64,000 bases of DNA from Rhodococcus oryzae (lineage in GTDB: Bacteria; Actinomycetota; Actinomycetes; Mycobacteriales; Mycobacteriaceae). Below the pieces are notes generated by a model. That model saw only the letters and a program-made list of their open reading frames with translations. It was not told the DNA's origin and did not search any database. The translations under genes and the position numbers were made by a program. The stretch lies in NCBI RefSeq assembly GCF_005049235.1, contig NZ_SUMD01000002.1, positions 186,001-250,000 on the forward strand, read 5' to 3'. Shown here piece by piece: positions 36,510 through 45,472 of this stretch (position 1 is the stretch's first letter; the number at the start of each line of letters is the position of its first letter).

Positions 36510-36793
36510 GATGCCGCTGCTTCCGGCGCGAGCTCGCTCGCGAGGTATCCGGCGATCTCCGCGATCGTGGGGTAGTCGAAGACCAGGGTGGCGTCCGCGG
36601 GGATCCGCCACCTTTCCTCGACCTCGCCGCACAGGCTCAGCGCGGATACCGAATCGATCCCGATCTCGGCGAGGGGCGTCGTCGGATCGATGTCCGGGGC
36701 GGGGACGTCGAGGTAGCCGGCGACCCGCTCGACGAGCCAGCGCGTTATCGGCGCGAGAGCGGCGGCGGTGGGGGTGGAGATTGTGGTGGACAT
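36506..36793 (-). CDS. Free-standing acyl carrier protein
   Basis: A 95-residue ACP with the phosphopantetheine serine at Ser48 in LAEIGIDSVSAL, preceded by the usual DPTTP turn and followed by VFDYPTIAEIAGYL. It lies between the acyl-AMP ligase gene and the PKS gene and overlaps the PKS start (ATGA). It probably accepts the fatty acyl group from the ligase and passes it to the KS. No phosphopantetheinyl transferase is encoded in the window. Confidence 0.9.
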   Translation of the reverse strand: MSTTISTPTAAALAPITRWLVERVAGYLDVPAPDIDPTTPLAEIGIDSVSALSLCGEVEERWRIPADATLVFDYPTIAEIAGYLASELAPEAAAS

Positions 36794-36839
36794 GGGGGTA
36801 CTCCTCGTGGTTCCGGGGGTGGGTGGCAGCGGACAGCGT

Positions 36840-38576
36840 TTACGCGGCGCCGCGCAGCCGTTGCACGGTGGTGGCGATGTCTTCGTGGAGCAGCGCGTGG
36901 ATCCTGTTCTCCAGGAATGACTTGCGCATCAGGCGGCGCTGAACCTTGCCGCTGGTGGTGCGGTGCACCCCGCGGCGATCGACCAGGACCACATCGGGTG
37001 CGGGCACCTCGAAGTGTCGGGACACCGCGACCTTGATCAGCGACGTGACCTCGGCGAGGGTGATGCCGTCGAGCAGCGCGGTCCTGACCTCCTGGATCAC
37101 CAGTAGCCGCTCCTGCCGTCCGGCGTCGATCGAGAGCGCCACCCCGGCGGTCCCGGCGAGCGCGGGGTGAACGTCGCGGACGACCTCCTCGATGTCCTGG
37201 GGATAGAGGTTGCGCCCGTTGATGATCAGGAGATCCTTCAGCCGGCCGGTGACGAATATGTGGCAGTGGTGGCGCAGGCCGAGATCCCCGGTACGCAGGT
37301 ACGTCCCCTCCCCCGCCAGCTCGGCCCCGAACGTCTCCGCGGTCTCCTCCGGGCGGTTCCAGTAGCCGGCGGTGACGCTCGCGCCCCGAACCCAGATCTC
37401 GCCGACTCGATTGTCCGGCAGCGCTATTCCGGTGTCGGGGTCGACGATGCGGATATCGAGATCCCGCGGGGGTCCGCTGCTGACCAGCCGGACGCCGGTG
37501 CCGTCGGTGGTCAGTACGGCCACATTGCGTTCCAGGGCCGCCGCGTCGACGTCGATGCGGACCGGTGGTTCGCCGGCCCGGCTCGCGGTGGCGAGCAGCG
37601 TCACCTCGGCCATGCCGTATCCAGTGACGAACGCGTGCGGCGGGAAGCCAGCGGTCCCGAGCCGCTCGATCACGGCGTCGAGGGTGCGGGATCGGATCGG
37701 CTCCGCACCGTTGAGGGCAACCCGGAGCGAGGACAGGTCGAGGCCGGCCAACTGCTCGTCGGTCGCGCGCCGGGCGACCAGCTCGTAGGCGAAGTTCGGC
37801 GCGACGGTGAACTCGGCGCGGTACCGGTCGATCAACTCCAGCCAGCGGACCGGGCGCTTGAGGAAGGCCAGTGGGGAAATGAATGCGGCATCGGCCCCGG
37901 CATAGAGGGGCAGCAGCATCGAGATCAGGCCCATGTCGTGGAAGTGCGGAAGCCAGCTGACCCCGGTCGCGGCGTCGTCGAAGCCGACCGTCGCCGAGAT
38001 GGTCGCCTCGTTGTGCAGCAGGTTGCCGTGGGTCACCATGACGCCCTTGGGTTCACTCGTCGAGCCGGACGTGTACTGCAGGAAGGCAACCGTGCGTCCG
38101 TCGAGATCGGGCATCCGCCACGCGTCGGCGTCGCCCAACTCATCGGCGTCGGTGCTCACGCAGGACACCGTCTCTGCGCGGCCGTTGTCGGCGATCCACG
38201 CGGTCAGGAGCTCGGCGTAGGCGGAGGTGGTGAGGACGAGGCCGATGTCAGCGTCGTCCAGCACCCCGGCCACCCGCTGCGTGCTCTGCTGGTCGTGTGG
38301 CAACGGGGCGGGCACGGCGACGACCCCCGCGTACAGGCAGCCGAGGAAGGCGGGCAGGAAATCAATGCTGTCCAGGTAGAGCAGCAGGACCGGCCGGTCG
38401 GCCTCCGGGCGCTGCGACAGCCAGGCTGCCGTTGCCCTGGCCCTGCGGTCGATCTCGCGAAAGCTGAGAACCTCCTCGACCAGGTCGAGCCCGACCTCGC
38501 GGTGGTAGGTGTAGGAGCGGGTGTCGCCGTGGGCGCCGACCTGGGCGCGGACGTGTGAAACGAAATCGGGGTACAC
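36840..38576 (-). CDS. Fatty acyl-AMP ligase (FAAL) loading the PKS
   Basis: A 578-residue ANL-family enzyme of the FAAL (FadD32/FadD26-like) branch: FLQYTSGSTSEPKGVMVTHGNL, VSWLPHFHDMGLI, VTGYGMAEVTL, YLRTGDLG, and the extended KDLLIINGRNLYPQDIE block. The DMGLI segment and the loop before the C-terminal subdomain are typical of FAALs, which make acyl-AMP and load it on an ACP rather than CoA. GTG 38576 has GAGGAAAG 7 nt upstream and is preferred over the in-frame GTG 8 codons earlier. It is the first gene of the FAAL-ACP-PKS-TE operon and is divergent from glucosylglycerate hydrolase. The C-terminal Lys region TTSGKVQRRLM is intact. Confidence 0.9.
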   Translation of the reverse strand: MYPDFVSHVRAQVGAHGDTRSYTYHREVGLDLVEEVLSFREIDRRARATAAWLSQRPEADRPVLLLYLDSIDFLPAFLGCLYAGVVAVPAPLPHDQQSTQRVAGVLDDADIGLVLTTSAYAELLTAWIADNGRAETVSCVSTDADELGDADAWRMPDLDGRTVAFLQYTSGSTSEPKGVMVTHGNLLHNEATISATVGFDDAATGVSWLPHFHDMGLISMLLPLYAGADAAFISPLAFLKRPVRWLELIDRYRAEFTVAPNFAYELVARRATDEQLAGLDLSSLRVALNGAEPIRSRTLDAVIERLGTAGFPPHAFVTGYGMAEVTLLATASRAGEPPVRIDVDAAALERNVAVLTTDGTGVRLVSSGPPRDLDIRIVDPDTGIALPDNRVGEIWVRGASVTAGYWNRPEETAETFGAELAGEGTYLRTGDLGLRHHCHIFVTGRLKDLLIINGRNLYPQDIEEVVRDVHPALAGTAGVALSIDAGRQERLLVIQEVRTALLDGITLAEVTSLIKVAVSRHFEVPAPDVVLVDRRGVHRTTSGKVQRRLMRKSFLENRIHALLHEDIATTVQRLRGAA

Positions 38577-38786
38577 GGGGGCTCTTTCCTCGGGGTGCAC
38601 GATGCGGTCGAACGACGAGTTCGGGGTGCGCTGGGAACGTCCTCAACACTTGTTGGCCGCGGCTCCGGTGACTACGGACCCTTGGGGTGGTGCGACGGAC
38701 CCCCGGGTGTGGGCATTTCTCACCAAGGAAGGCCCGAGACGTCACCCCGACGGGCGCAATCGGCGCGGCGGACGCAAACTAGGACG

Positions 38787-40127
38787 ATGGCCGCCGATCC
38801 CGGATTCATCCCGACCCAGCTCGCGGCCCGGGCCGCATACCTGCTGCGCGGCAACGACCTGGGCACCATGACCAGTGCGGCGCCGCGCCTGTACCCGCAC
38901 ATGTGGAGCTGGGACGCGGCGTTCGTCGCGGTCGGGCTGGCGCCGCTGAGCGTGGAGCGGGCCGTCGTCGAGCTGGACACGCTGTTGTCCGCGCAGTGGG
39001 GCAACGGGATGATCCCGCACATCGTGTTCGCGAACGGCGTCGACGGGTACTTCCCCGGGCCCGCGCGGTGGGCCTGCGGCGAGCTGGCGGCGACGGCCCC
39101 CGTCGTCCCCCAGACCTCGGGCATCACCCAGCCGCCGGTGCACGCGATCGCGGTCCAGCGCATCCTCGACCACTCCCGCAGGCACGGTCGCAGCACCCGG
39201 GCGGTGGCCGAGGAGTTCCTCGACCGGCGCTGGGGCGATCTGGTGCGCTGGCACCGGTGGCTCGCGACCGCCCGCGACCCGAAGGACAACGGACGGATCA
39301 GCCTGTACCACGGCTGGGAGTCCGGCATGGACAACTCGCCGCGCTGGGATGCCGCGTACGCGAACGTCGTTCCCGGACAGGTGCCGCCCTACCTGCGCGA
39401 GGACACCGCGATCATCTCCGACCCCACGCAGCGGCCGTCGAACGCCGAGTACGACCGCTACCTGTGGCTGCTCGAGGAGATGAAGCTGGCGCGCTACGAC
39501 GACGCCGAGCTGGCCTCCACGATGAGCTTCGCCGTCGAGGACGTGTTCGTCAGCGCCGTGTTCTCGCTCGCCTGCGACGTTCTCGCCACCATCGGCGAGG
39601 AGCATTCGGCGCCGAAGTCCGACGTCCGGGACCTGCGGTACTGGGCCGAGAAGTTCCAGCGGGGCACCATCGCGACCACGGACCCGCGGTCGGGCGCCGC
39701 CCGCGACTTCGACCTGCGGTCGGGGCGCTGGATCCCCACCGAGACGCTCGCCATGTTCGCCCCACTGCTGTGCGGCGGGCTGGACCGCGACGCCGAGCGC
39801 GCGCTGGTGCGGATCTTCGAGGGACCGCGGTTCTGCGGTCATCCGGATCTTCGGTACGCGGTGCCGCCGTCGACCTCGCCGGTCTCGGGCGACTTCCGGC
39901 CGCGCGAGTACTGGCGCGGCCCGGTGTGGCCGGTGATGACCTGGCTGTTCTCCTGGGCGTTCGCCCGCCGCGGGTGGGCCGAGCGGGCCCGGCACCTGCG
40001 GGCGGAGGGTCTGAGGCAGGCCGCCGACGGCAGCTTCGCCGAGTACTACGAGCCGTTCACCGGCGCGCCGCTGGGGAGCATGCAGCAGTCCTGGACCGCG
40101 GCCGCGGTGCTGGACTGGCTCGGCTGA
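38787..40127 (+). CDS. Glucosylglycerate hydrolase (GH63-like)
   Basis: A 446-residue (alpha/alpha)6-barrel enzyme that matches Mycolicibacterium hassiacum GgH almost throughout, as I recall that sequence and its length of 446. The three residues known to be essential there are present at identical positions: Asp43 (SWDAAF), Asp182 (SGMDNSPRWD) and Glu419 (SFAEYYEP). It hydrolyses glucosylglycerate to glucose and glycerate in the cytoplasm, releasing stored compatible solute after nitrogen limitation ends. ATG 38787 lies after AGGAC; the longer in-frame frame back to 38595 is shadow of the FAAL spacer. There is no signal peptide. The gene is monocistronic and ends in a hairpin. Confidence 0.93.
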   Translation: MAADPGFIPTQLAARAAYLLRGNDLGTMTSAAPRLYPHMWSWDAAFVAVGLAPLSVERAVVELDTLLSAQWGNGMIPHIVFANGVDGYFPGPARWACGELAATAPVVPQTSGITQPPVHAIAVQRILDHSRRHGRSTRAVAEEFLDRRWGDLVRWHRWLATARDPKDNGRISLYHGWESGMDNSPRWDAAYANVVPGQVPPYLREDTAIISDPTQRPSNAEYDRYLWLLEEMKLARYDDAELASTMSFAVEDVFVSAVFSLACDVLATIGEEHSAPKSDVRDLRYWAEKFQRGTIATTDPRSGAARDFDLRSGRWIPTETLAMFAPLLCGGLDRDAERALVRIFEGPRFCGHPDLRYAVPPSTSPVSGDFRPREYWRGPVWPVMTWLFSWAFARRGWAERARHLRAEGLRQAADGSFAEYYEPFTGAPLGSMQQSWTAAAVLDWLG

Positions 40128-40140
40128 ACCCTCCAGCCGA
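40120..40140 (+). terminator. Hairpin overlapping the glucosylglycerate hydrolase stop
   Basis: A 7-bp perfect inverted repeat (40120-40126 and 40134-40140) around a 7-nt loop, followed by TTTCGTCT. The stop codon lies at the loop edge. Confidence 0.5.
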
Positions 40141-40233
40141 TTTCGTCTCGCTGGGCGGGAGGTCGGGATTCGGTACCCCGGGTGCGTCGGGTCAGGTATG
40201 ACGTAGACCACACCGGACCGAAGGAGCAGGGCT

Positions 40234-41109
40234 GTGCGATTCACCTATGCCGAGGCCATGACCGACCCGGCCTTCTATGTGCCGCTCGCGCAGGCGGCGG
40301 AGGAAGCCGGCTATCACGGGATGTCGATCGCGGACAGCCTCTGCTATCCGAAGGAATCCGATTCGGTCTATCCCTACACGCCCGACGGAAGCCGGGAGTT
40401 CCTCGAGAACAAGGCGTTCGTCGAGGCGTTCGTCCTCGCCACCGCGCTCGGGATGGCGACGACCACGCTGCGGTTCACCACCTTCGTGCTGAAGCTGCCG
40501 ATCCGTCCCCCGGTCCTCGTCGCCAAGCAGGCCACCTCGGTGGCCTACATGATCAACAACCGGCTGAGCCTCGGCATCGGACTGAGCCCGTGGCCGGACG
40601 ACTTCGAGGTGCTCGGCGTGCCATGGGAGCGGCGCGGCAAGCGGACGAACGAGGCGATCGACATCCTTCGCGGTCTGGTGAGCGGTGACTACTTCGAGTA
40701 CCACGGCGAGATCTTCGACCTGCCCGCGATCAAGCTGAGCCCGGTGCCGAGCGAGCCCATCCCGATCCTCGTCGGCGGGCACAGCGACGCCGCGCTCCGG
40801 CGCGCGGTGGTCCGGGGCGACGGGTGGATGCACGCGGGCGGCGGTGACGAGGAACTCGACGTCCTGCTCGCGAAGCTGCAGCGGATGCGCCGGGAGGAGG
40901 GCACGGAGAACAGCCCGTTCGAGATCCACGTGATCTCGCCGCAGGCCTACACGGTCGACGGGATCAGGCGACTCGAGGACAAGGGCGTGACCGACGTGAT
41001 CGTCGGCTTCCGCGACCCGTACAGCGTCGCGCAGGACACGGAGCCGCTGGACCAGAAGGTCGCAGCCCTGACGCAGTACGCCGAGGCCGTGATGTCGAAC
41101 TGCGGGTGA
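40234..41109 (+). CDS. LLM-class flavin- or F420-dependent oxidoreductase
   Basis: A 291-residue TIM-barrel enzyme of the luciferase-like monooxygenase class. RFTYAEAMTDPAFYVPLAQA begins strand 1, LRFTTFVLKLPIRPPVLVAKQ is the central nonprolyl-type segment, SLGIGLSPWPDDFEVLGVPW the substrate loop, and ILVGGHSDAALRRAVVRGDGW the cofactor phosphate loop. In this order of bacteria many such proteins use F420. GTG 40234 has AAGGAGCAGG upstream. It is monocistronic. Substrate unknown. Confidence 0.85.
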   Translation: MRFTYAEAMTDPAFYVPLAQAAEEAGYHGMSIADSLCYPKESDSVYPYTPDGSREFLENKAFVEAFVLATALGMATTTLRFTTFVLKLPIRPPVLVAKQATSVAYMINNRLSLGIGLSPWPDDFEVLGVPWERRGKRTNEAIDILRGLVSGDYFEYHGEIFDLPAIKLSPVPSEPIPILVGGHSDAALRRAVVRGDGWMHAGGGDEELDVLLAKLQRMRREEGTENSPFEIHVISPQAYTVDGIRRLEDKGVTDVIVGFRDPYSVAQDTEPLDQKVAALTQYAEAVMSNCG

Positions 41110-41183
41110 CGCGCGCGGGCCGACGCCTAAAGTTCATCCTCGGTTTCGTGGTCGTGCCCGAAATATCGGTTTAGTCTCGGGCG

Positions 41184-41927
41184 ATGACGTCGTCGAGTCG
41201 TAAGCGTGTCCGAGCCGTCACCCGCCTGGTCCCGGTGCTGATGGCCGGTGCCCTCGCCTTCGCCGTGCCTGGCACCGCGAGCGCCGAGCCGTACAACGGT
41301 CCCGACGTCGCCTCGTGGCAACACCCGGGCGGGTCGGGCATCGACTGGTTCGCCGTCCGCGCCTCCGGCCACGAGTTCGCGATGGTCAAGGCCACCGAGG
41401 GTCTCTGGTACGTCAACCCGTTCTTCGTGCAGGACGGGATCGGCATGCGCGCGGCCGGGATGTCCCGCGGCGCCTACCACTACGCCGACGTCCGGGAGTC
41501 GCCCGAGGCGCAGGCCGCGTTCTTCGCATCGACGTCGTTCCCGGTGATCGGGGGCGACGGACTGCCACCGGTGCTCGACATCGAGGACGCCAAGGGCCTG
41601 CCGCCCGCCGCGGTGATCGACTGGACGCGCCGCTACCTCAACTCCGTCCAGGCGCTCACCGGCAAGCAGCCGATCATCTACACGTACCCGAACTTCTGGC
41701 GCACCGCGATGGCGAACACCACGGAGTTCTCCAACTACCCGCTCTGGATCGCCGACTACAACGGCAGGAGTGAGCCCGGCCCGCTGCCCGGCGGCTGGCG
41801 GCACTGGACGTTCTGGCAGTACACCAGCACGGGCCGGATCCCCGGCGTGAACGGCAACGTGGACCTCAACATCTACGGCGGCGGCCTCGGCGACTTCGGC
41901 AGCTCGGCCAATCCGTTCGGTTCCTGA
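41184..41927 (+). CDS. Secreted GH25 (Chalaropsis-type) lysozyme
   Basis: A 247-residue protein with a Sec signal peptide (basic MTSSSRKRVRAVTR, hydrophobic LVPVLMAGALAFAV, cleavage after TASA at residue 34). The mature enzyme is a single GH25 beta/alpha barrel: GPDVASWQHP with the nucleophile-region Asp41, MVKATEG, GAYHYAD, PVLDIED with the acidic pair, YTYPNFW, WIADYN, WQYTS and VDLN. It cuts the beta-1,4 bond between N-acetylmuramic acid and N-acetylglucosamine in peptidoglycan and could act in cell-wall turnover. The C-terminus ends in NPFGS, whose codons start a tandem repeat that runs past the stop. Confidence 0.9.
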   Translation: MTSSSRKRVRAVTRLVPVLMAGALAFAVPGTASAEPYNGPDVASWQHPGGSGIDWFAVRASGHEFAMVKATEGLWYVNPFFVQDGIGMRAAGMSRGAYHYADVRESPEAQAAFFASTSFPVIGGDGLPPVLDIEDAKGLPPAAVIDWTRRYLNSVQALTGKQPIIYTYPNFWRTAMANTTEFSNYPLWIADYNGRSEPGPLPGGWRHWTFWQYTSTGRIPGVNGNVDLNIYGGGLGDFGSSANPFGS

Positions 41928-41989
41928 GGTCCCGTTCGGTTCCTGAGGTCCCGTTCGGCTCTGAGGCCCCCGTTCGGCTCCCGAGGTCA
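41914..41989 (+). repeat. Four tandem copies of a 19-bp unit spanning the lysozyme stop codon
   Basis: Copies lie at 41914-41932, 41933-41951, 41952-41970 and 41971-41989. The first two are identical (CGTTCGGTTCCTGAGGTCC); the third and fourth carry a few changes. Copy one contains the last codons and the stop TGA of the lysozyme gene. Confidence 0.9.
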
Positions 41990-42055
41990 CGGATAAGCCA
42001 TCCGCGCAGCGCGATCGGCGGGTCCACCCAGTTCCCCCCGCTGACCGGGGGCGGA

Positions 42056-43168
42056 TCAGCCGCAGATGGCCGCGTCCACGATCCCGTACACGGCGTCCTC
42101 GGAGTCGGGGCCGAGCCCGTTGGTCACCGACGCCTCCATCCGCCTGCTGCCGTCGAGGGTGGTGAAGGCGAGGGTGGTGTAGCCGGGGATGCCGCCGCTG
42201 TGACCCCACGCCGTCAACCCGCACGGGGTGTTCCTGGACTGGGCGCCCAGCCCGTATCCGTGCCCGTCGGTGATGGACCGGGCGGAGGTCAGCTCGGCGA
42301 GCTGGGCGGGTCGCAGGAGTCGCCCGTCGACCAGCGCGGTCAGGAAGAGGTCCAGGTCGGAGGTGGTGGAGATCATCTCACCGGCGGCGCCGCCCCAGCT
42401 CGGGTCGAGTTCGGTGGTGTCCACGGGCACCCCCGCGACCGGATGGTAGCCGCGGGCGTGCGGTGCGGGGATGAACACGCTGCCGTGCGGGGCGCTGGTC
42501 GCGAGCATCCCGAGCGGCGTGGTGATCCGAGTGGCGACCTCGGTGTCCCAGGATCGCCCGGTCACCTTCTCGATCAGCATGCCCGCCGCGATGTAGTTGG
42601 TGTTGGAGTACGCCCAGTCGGTGCCGGGCGCGAAGTCCAGAGGCTTGCTCGTCGACAGGTCCACCAGCTCTTGCGGGGTGTAGGGCCGGAACCGGATGCC
42701 GAGGAACTCGCCGTCGTCCAGCGGGAGGGAATCGGTGTAGTTGTACAGCCCGCTGGTGTGCTGCAACAGCATCCGGACGGTGATGGTGTCGCCGTCGGGC
42801 AGCAGGCCGGGCAGGTACCGCGTCACCGGCGCGTCCAGCTCGACCCGTTCCTCCTCCACCAGCTGCAGCAGCACGGTGGCGATGAACATCTTGGTCACGC
42901 TGCCGATCCGGAACCGGCCGTCGTCGGGAACCGCCCACGGCGTGCCGAGCACACTCGAACCGGCGGTGGCGGTCGCGGTCCGTCCGTCCCACGTCGTCCG
43001 GACCTGCACCCCGACCGCGCCGTTCGCGAGGATTCGGTCCATCGCCTGCTGCACCGCCGCGCCGTCGGCGGTAGCGGGTGCCTGGGGCTGCGCGAGCGCG
43101 GGCGTCGCGCCGACGAGCAGCGCGGTGACCGCGGCGGCGAGCCCGGAGGCTACGAGTCTGCTTCTCAT
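42056..43168 (-). CDS. Secreted serine hydrolase, beta-lactamase/DD-carboxypeptidase (class C) family
   Basis: A 370-residue protein with a signal peptide (MRSRLVASGL basic start, cleavage after ALA at residue 26). The three penicillin-recognising motifs are present: S-x-x-K in RIGSVTKMF, Y-x-N in AYSNTNY, and H-x-G as AWGHSGGIPGY in place of KTG. This is the pattern of beta-lactamase-related esterases and DD-carboxypeptidases (S12 family), so the reaction could be peptidoglycan trimming or hydrolysis of small esters or amides. ATG 43168 has GAGGAG about 8 nt upstream. It is monocistronic. Confidence 0.86.
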   Translation of the reverse strand: MRSRLVASGLAAAVTALLVGATPALAQPQAPATADGAAVQQAMDRILANGAVGVQVRTTWDGRTATATAGSSVLGTPWAVPDDGRFRIGSVTKMFIATVLLQLVEEERVELDAPVTRYLPGLLPDGDTITVRMLLQHTSGLYNYTDSLPLDDGEFLGIRFRPYTPQELVDLSTSKPLDFAPGTDWAYSNTNYIAAGMLIEKVTGRSWDTEVATRITTPLGMLATSAPHGSVFIPAPHARGYHPVAGVPVDTTELDPSWGGAAGEMISTTSDLDLFLTALVDGRLLRPAQLAELTSARSITDGHGYGLGAQSRNTPCGLTAWGHSGGIPGYTTLAFTTLDGSRRMEASVTNGLGPDSEDAVYGIVDAAICG

Positions 43169-43292
43169 GGTGGGGTTCTCCTCGATTGTCGCCCGATAAC
43201 TCTCGGCACCGACGCTATTGACGCGCGACGGGTGCGACGATCCCCCTGACTACCGGATCTGAGGTACAGCCTGCCCCACCTCGGACACGAAA

Positions 43293-43322
43293 GGGCGCCC
43301 TCCGGAGAACCGGAGGGCGCCC
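43293..43322 (-). terminator. Hairpin terminator of the PhoX gene
   Basis: A perfect 13-bp inverted repeat (43293-43305 and 43310-43322) with a 4-nt loop, 14 nt beyond the minus-strand stop at 43337. Confidence 0.85.
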
Positions 43323-43336
43323 AGGATTCGCGAGGG

Positions 43337-45418
43337 TCAGATACCGACCCGTCCGCCGCCCGACTTCCAGGCCGCGACGACCGAGGGCCGGGGCTGGCTG
43401 GTGCCGCCGTCGGGCCAGTGCGAGGCCGGCTTGTCGGCGTTGGCCCCGTCGAGCTCGCCCGGGTGCTGCACGCAGACCACGACGCGGGACTCGCCGATGA
43501 TCGGTCCGCAGGTCTCGCCGCCCTTCGGCACGGTGAGGAACTGCTTGGTCTCGCCGCGCCGGTCGCCGTCGAGCACCACGCTGAACAGGCCGTCGTTCGA
43601 CTTCAGCGCGTTGCCGTCGGTGGAGATCCACAGGTTGCCGTGCGGGTCGAACGCCAGGTTGTCGGGGCAGGAGATCGGGCTGACCTGCGTCTTGTCGAAC
43701 CCGCCGAAGTAGGTGTCGGCGGCCGCGGGATCGCCGCAGACCAGCAGCAGGTTCCACGTGAAACCGGTCCCGGCGTGCTCGTCCTCGATCTCGAGGACCT
43801 GCCCGTTCTTGTTGTTGTTGCGGGGGTTCGGCTCGTCGGCGGCGGGCTTGCCCTCCTCGCCACGCTTGGTGTTGTTGGTCAGCGCGACGTACACCTTGCC
43901 GGTCTTCGGGTTCGGTTCGAAGTCCTCGGGGCGGTCCATCTTGGTGGCGCCCACCTTGTCGCCCGCGAGCCGGGTGAACACCGCGACCTCCTCCGCGCTC
44001 ATCCCGTCGACCAGGGACTCGGCCTTGCCGTCCTCGCCGGTGCGCAGCAGCGGGATCCACTCACCCTTGCCTGCGAAGCGCCCGGAAGAGGGCAGCTTGC
44101 CGGAGCCGTCGATCTGGTCCGGCTCGTCGCCGGTCAGCTTGGCGACGTACAGCGTCCCGGCATCGAGGATGGTCAGGTTGTGCCGCATGCTGGATTGGCC
44201 GTTGCCGGGCATCATCTTTCGCGCGGACACGAACTTGTACATGTAGTCGAACCGCTCGTCGTCGCCGCTGTAGGCGACCACGGTGCCGTCATCGGTCACG
44301 TAGATGGTCGCGGCCTCGTGCTTGAACCGGCCCATCGCGGTGTGCTTGATCGGGGTGGACGCCGGATCCCACGGGTTCACCTCGACGACATAACCGAAAC
44401 GGTTCGCCTCGTTCGGCTCCTGCACGAGGTCGAAGCGGGGATCGAAGCGCTCCCACTTCCGCTCGCTCGCCCCGCCCTCGATGCCGTACCGCTTCAGCCT
44501 GGCCGCGACGGTCGGATCGGTGACCTGGTCGGCGTTGGCGAAGTACTGGTTGAAGTTCTCCTCGCCGGAGAGCACCGTGCCCCATGGGGTGACGCCACCG
44601 GAACAGTTGTTGAGCGTCCCGGTCACCCGGGTGCCGGTGGGGTCGGCGGTGGTCTTGAGGAGGTCGCTGCCCGCGGCGGGCCCGGTGACCAGGAACTCCG
44701 AGTTTGCGGTGATGCGGCGGTTGTTCGGGCCGAATTCCGGTGTGAGCCTACCGGTTCCGGTCTCACCCTTGACCTGGACGACGGACAGGCCGTGCGCGGC
44801 GATCGCGGTCTGGAACTGCTCGAGGGTGGGGTTCTCGGGGTCGTAGCCGGTGAACATAAAGGGCTCGGTGGTGTACTCGTGGTTGACCACCAGCAGGTAG
44901 GTGTTCGGCTGGCCCTCGACGGGGAGCAGGCCGGCGAAGTCGTTGTTGAAGCCGAACTGCATCTCCTGCGCCTGCGGCGTCTGGTTGGCGAAGTCGAACG
45001 CGGGCGCGCCGGGCAGCACCGGGTCGCCCCAGCGGATCACGACGGCCTGCTCGTAGCCCTCGGGGACCACGACGGCGTCCTCGGTGTTCGGCGCGACCGC
45101 GGTGAACGAGGTGCCGGCCGGGGCCGCGCCGCCGCCCGCCGTCGCCGTCGTGGAGCCCCCGGCCGACCCGCTGCCGGAGTCGTCGGAGCACGCGACCAGC
45201 GCGCCGCCCGCACCGACCGCGAGCACCGCGACGGCGCCGGACTTGAGCAGCCCGCGCCGCGACATCGCGGCGCGCACGATGTCGCCGAAGTACTCACCGC
45301 CGGAGGTGTTGGGCACCTCGTGCGAGCAGGCATTGCCGCACTTGTACTGGCAGGTGATCGATGCCCGCGATGATTTGCCGTCGTGATTGACAAACAGCGC
45401 GAGGGGCTTCAGCTTCAC
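43337..45418 (-). CDS. phoX: PhoX-family alkaline phosphatase (DUF839), Tat lipoprotein
   Basis: A 693-residue protein. The N-terminal 50 residues contain the cysteine cluster TCQYKCGNACSHEVPN (Cys23, 27, 31) seen in actinobacterial PhoX proteins. It is followed by a Tat signal at SRRGLLKSGAVAVLAVG (53-69) and a lipobox with Cys77 in LVACSDD. The mature DUF839 beta-propeller has NHEYTTEPFM, CSGGVTPWGTVLSGEENF, the EVNPWDPASTPIKHTAMGRF segment and YVALTNNT, which in PhoX bind calcium and iron. It releases phosphate from organic phosphate esters outside the membrane. GTG 45418 has AGGAG upstream. A repeat resembling a Pho-type box lies just upstream. Confidence 0.85.
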   Translation of the reverse strand: MKLKPLALFVNHDGKSSRASITCQYKCGNACSHEVPNTSGGEYFGDIVRAAMSRRGLLKSGAVAVLAVGAGGALVACSDDSGSGSAGGSTTATAGGGAAPAGTSFTAVAPNTEDAVVVPEGYEQAVVIRWGDPVLPGAPAFDFANQTPQAQEMQFGFNNDFAGLLPVEGQPNTYLLVVNHEYTTEPFMFTGYDPENPTLEQFQTAIAAHGLSVVQVKGETGTGRLTPEFGPNNRRITANSEFLVTGPAAGSDLLKTTADPTGTRVTGTLNNCSGGVTPWGTVLSGEENFNQYFANADQVTDPTVAARLKRYGIEGGASERKWERFDPRFDLVQEPNEANRFGYVVEVNPWDPASTPIKHTAMGRFKHEAATIYVTDDGTVVAYSGDDERFDYMYKFVSARKMMPGNGQSSMRHNLTILDAGTLYVAKLTGDEPDQIDGSGKLPSSGRFAGKGEWIPLLRTGEDGKAESLVDGMSAEEVAVFTRLAGDKVGATKMDRPEDFEPNPKTGKVYVALTNNTKRGEEGKPAADEPNPRNNNKNGQVLEIEDEHAGTGFTWNLLLVCGDPAAADTYFGGFDKTQVSPISCPDNLAFDPHGNLWISTDGNALKSNDGLFSVVLDGDRRGETKQFLTVPKGGETCGPIIGESRVVVCVQHPGELDGANADKPASHWPDGGTSQPRPSVVAAWKSGGGRVGI

Positions 45419-45472
45419 GTGGTTCTCCTGGTCGAAGGTTCAACTCGGGAGACCGTAGAAGCAGTAAGCGAG

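Noticed and set aside
38595-38786. Extension of glucosylglycerate hydrolase upstream
   Set aside because: The family starts at the MAADPGF residue and the known homologue length is 446; the extension lies in the divergent promoter region.
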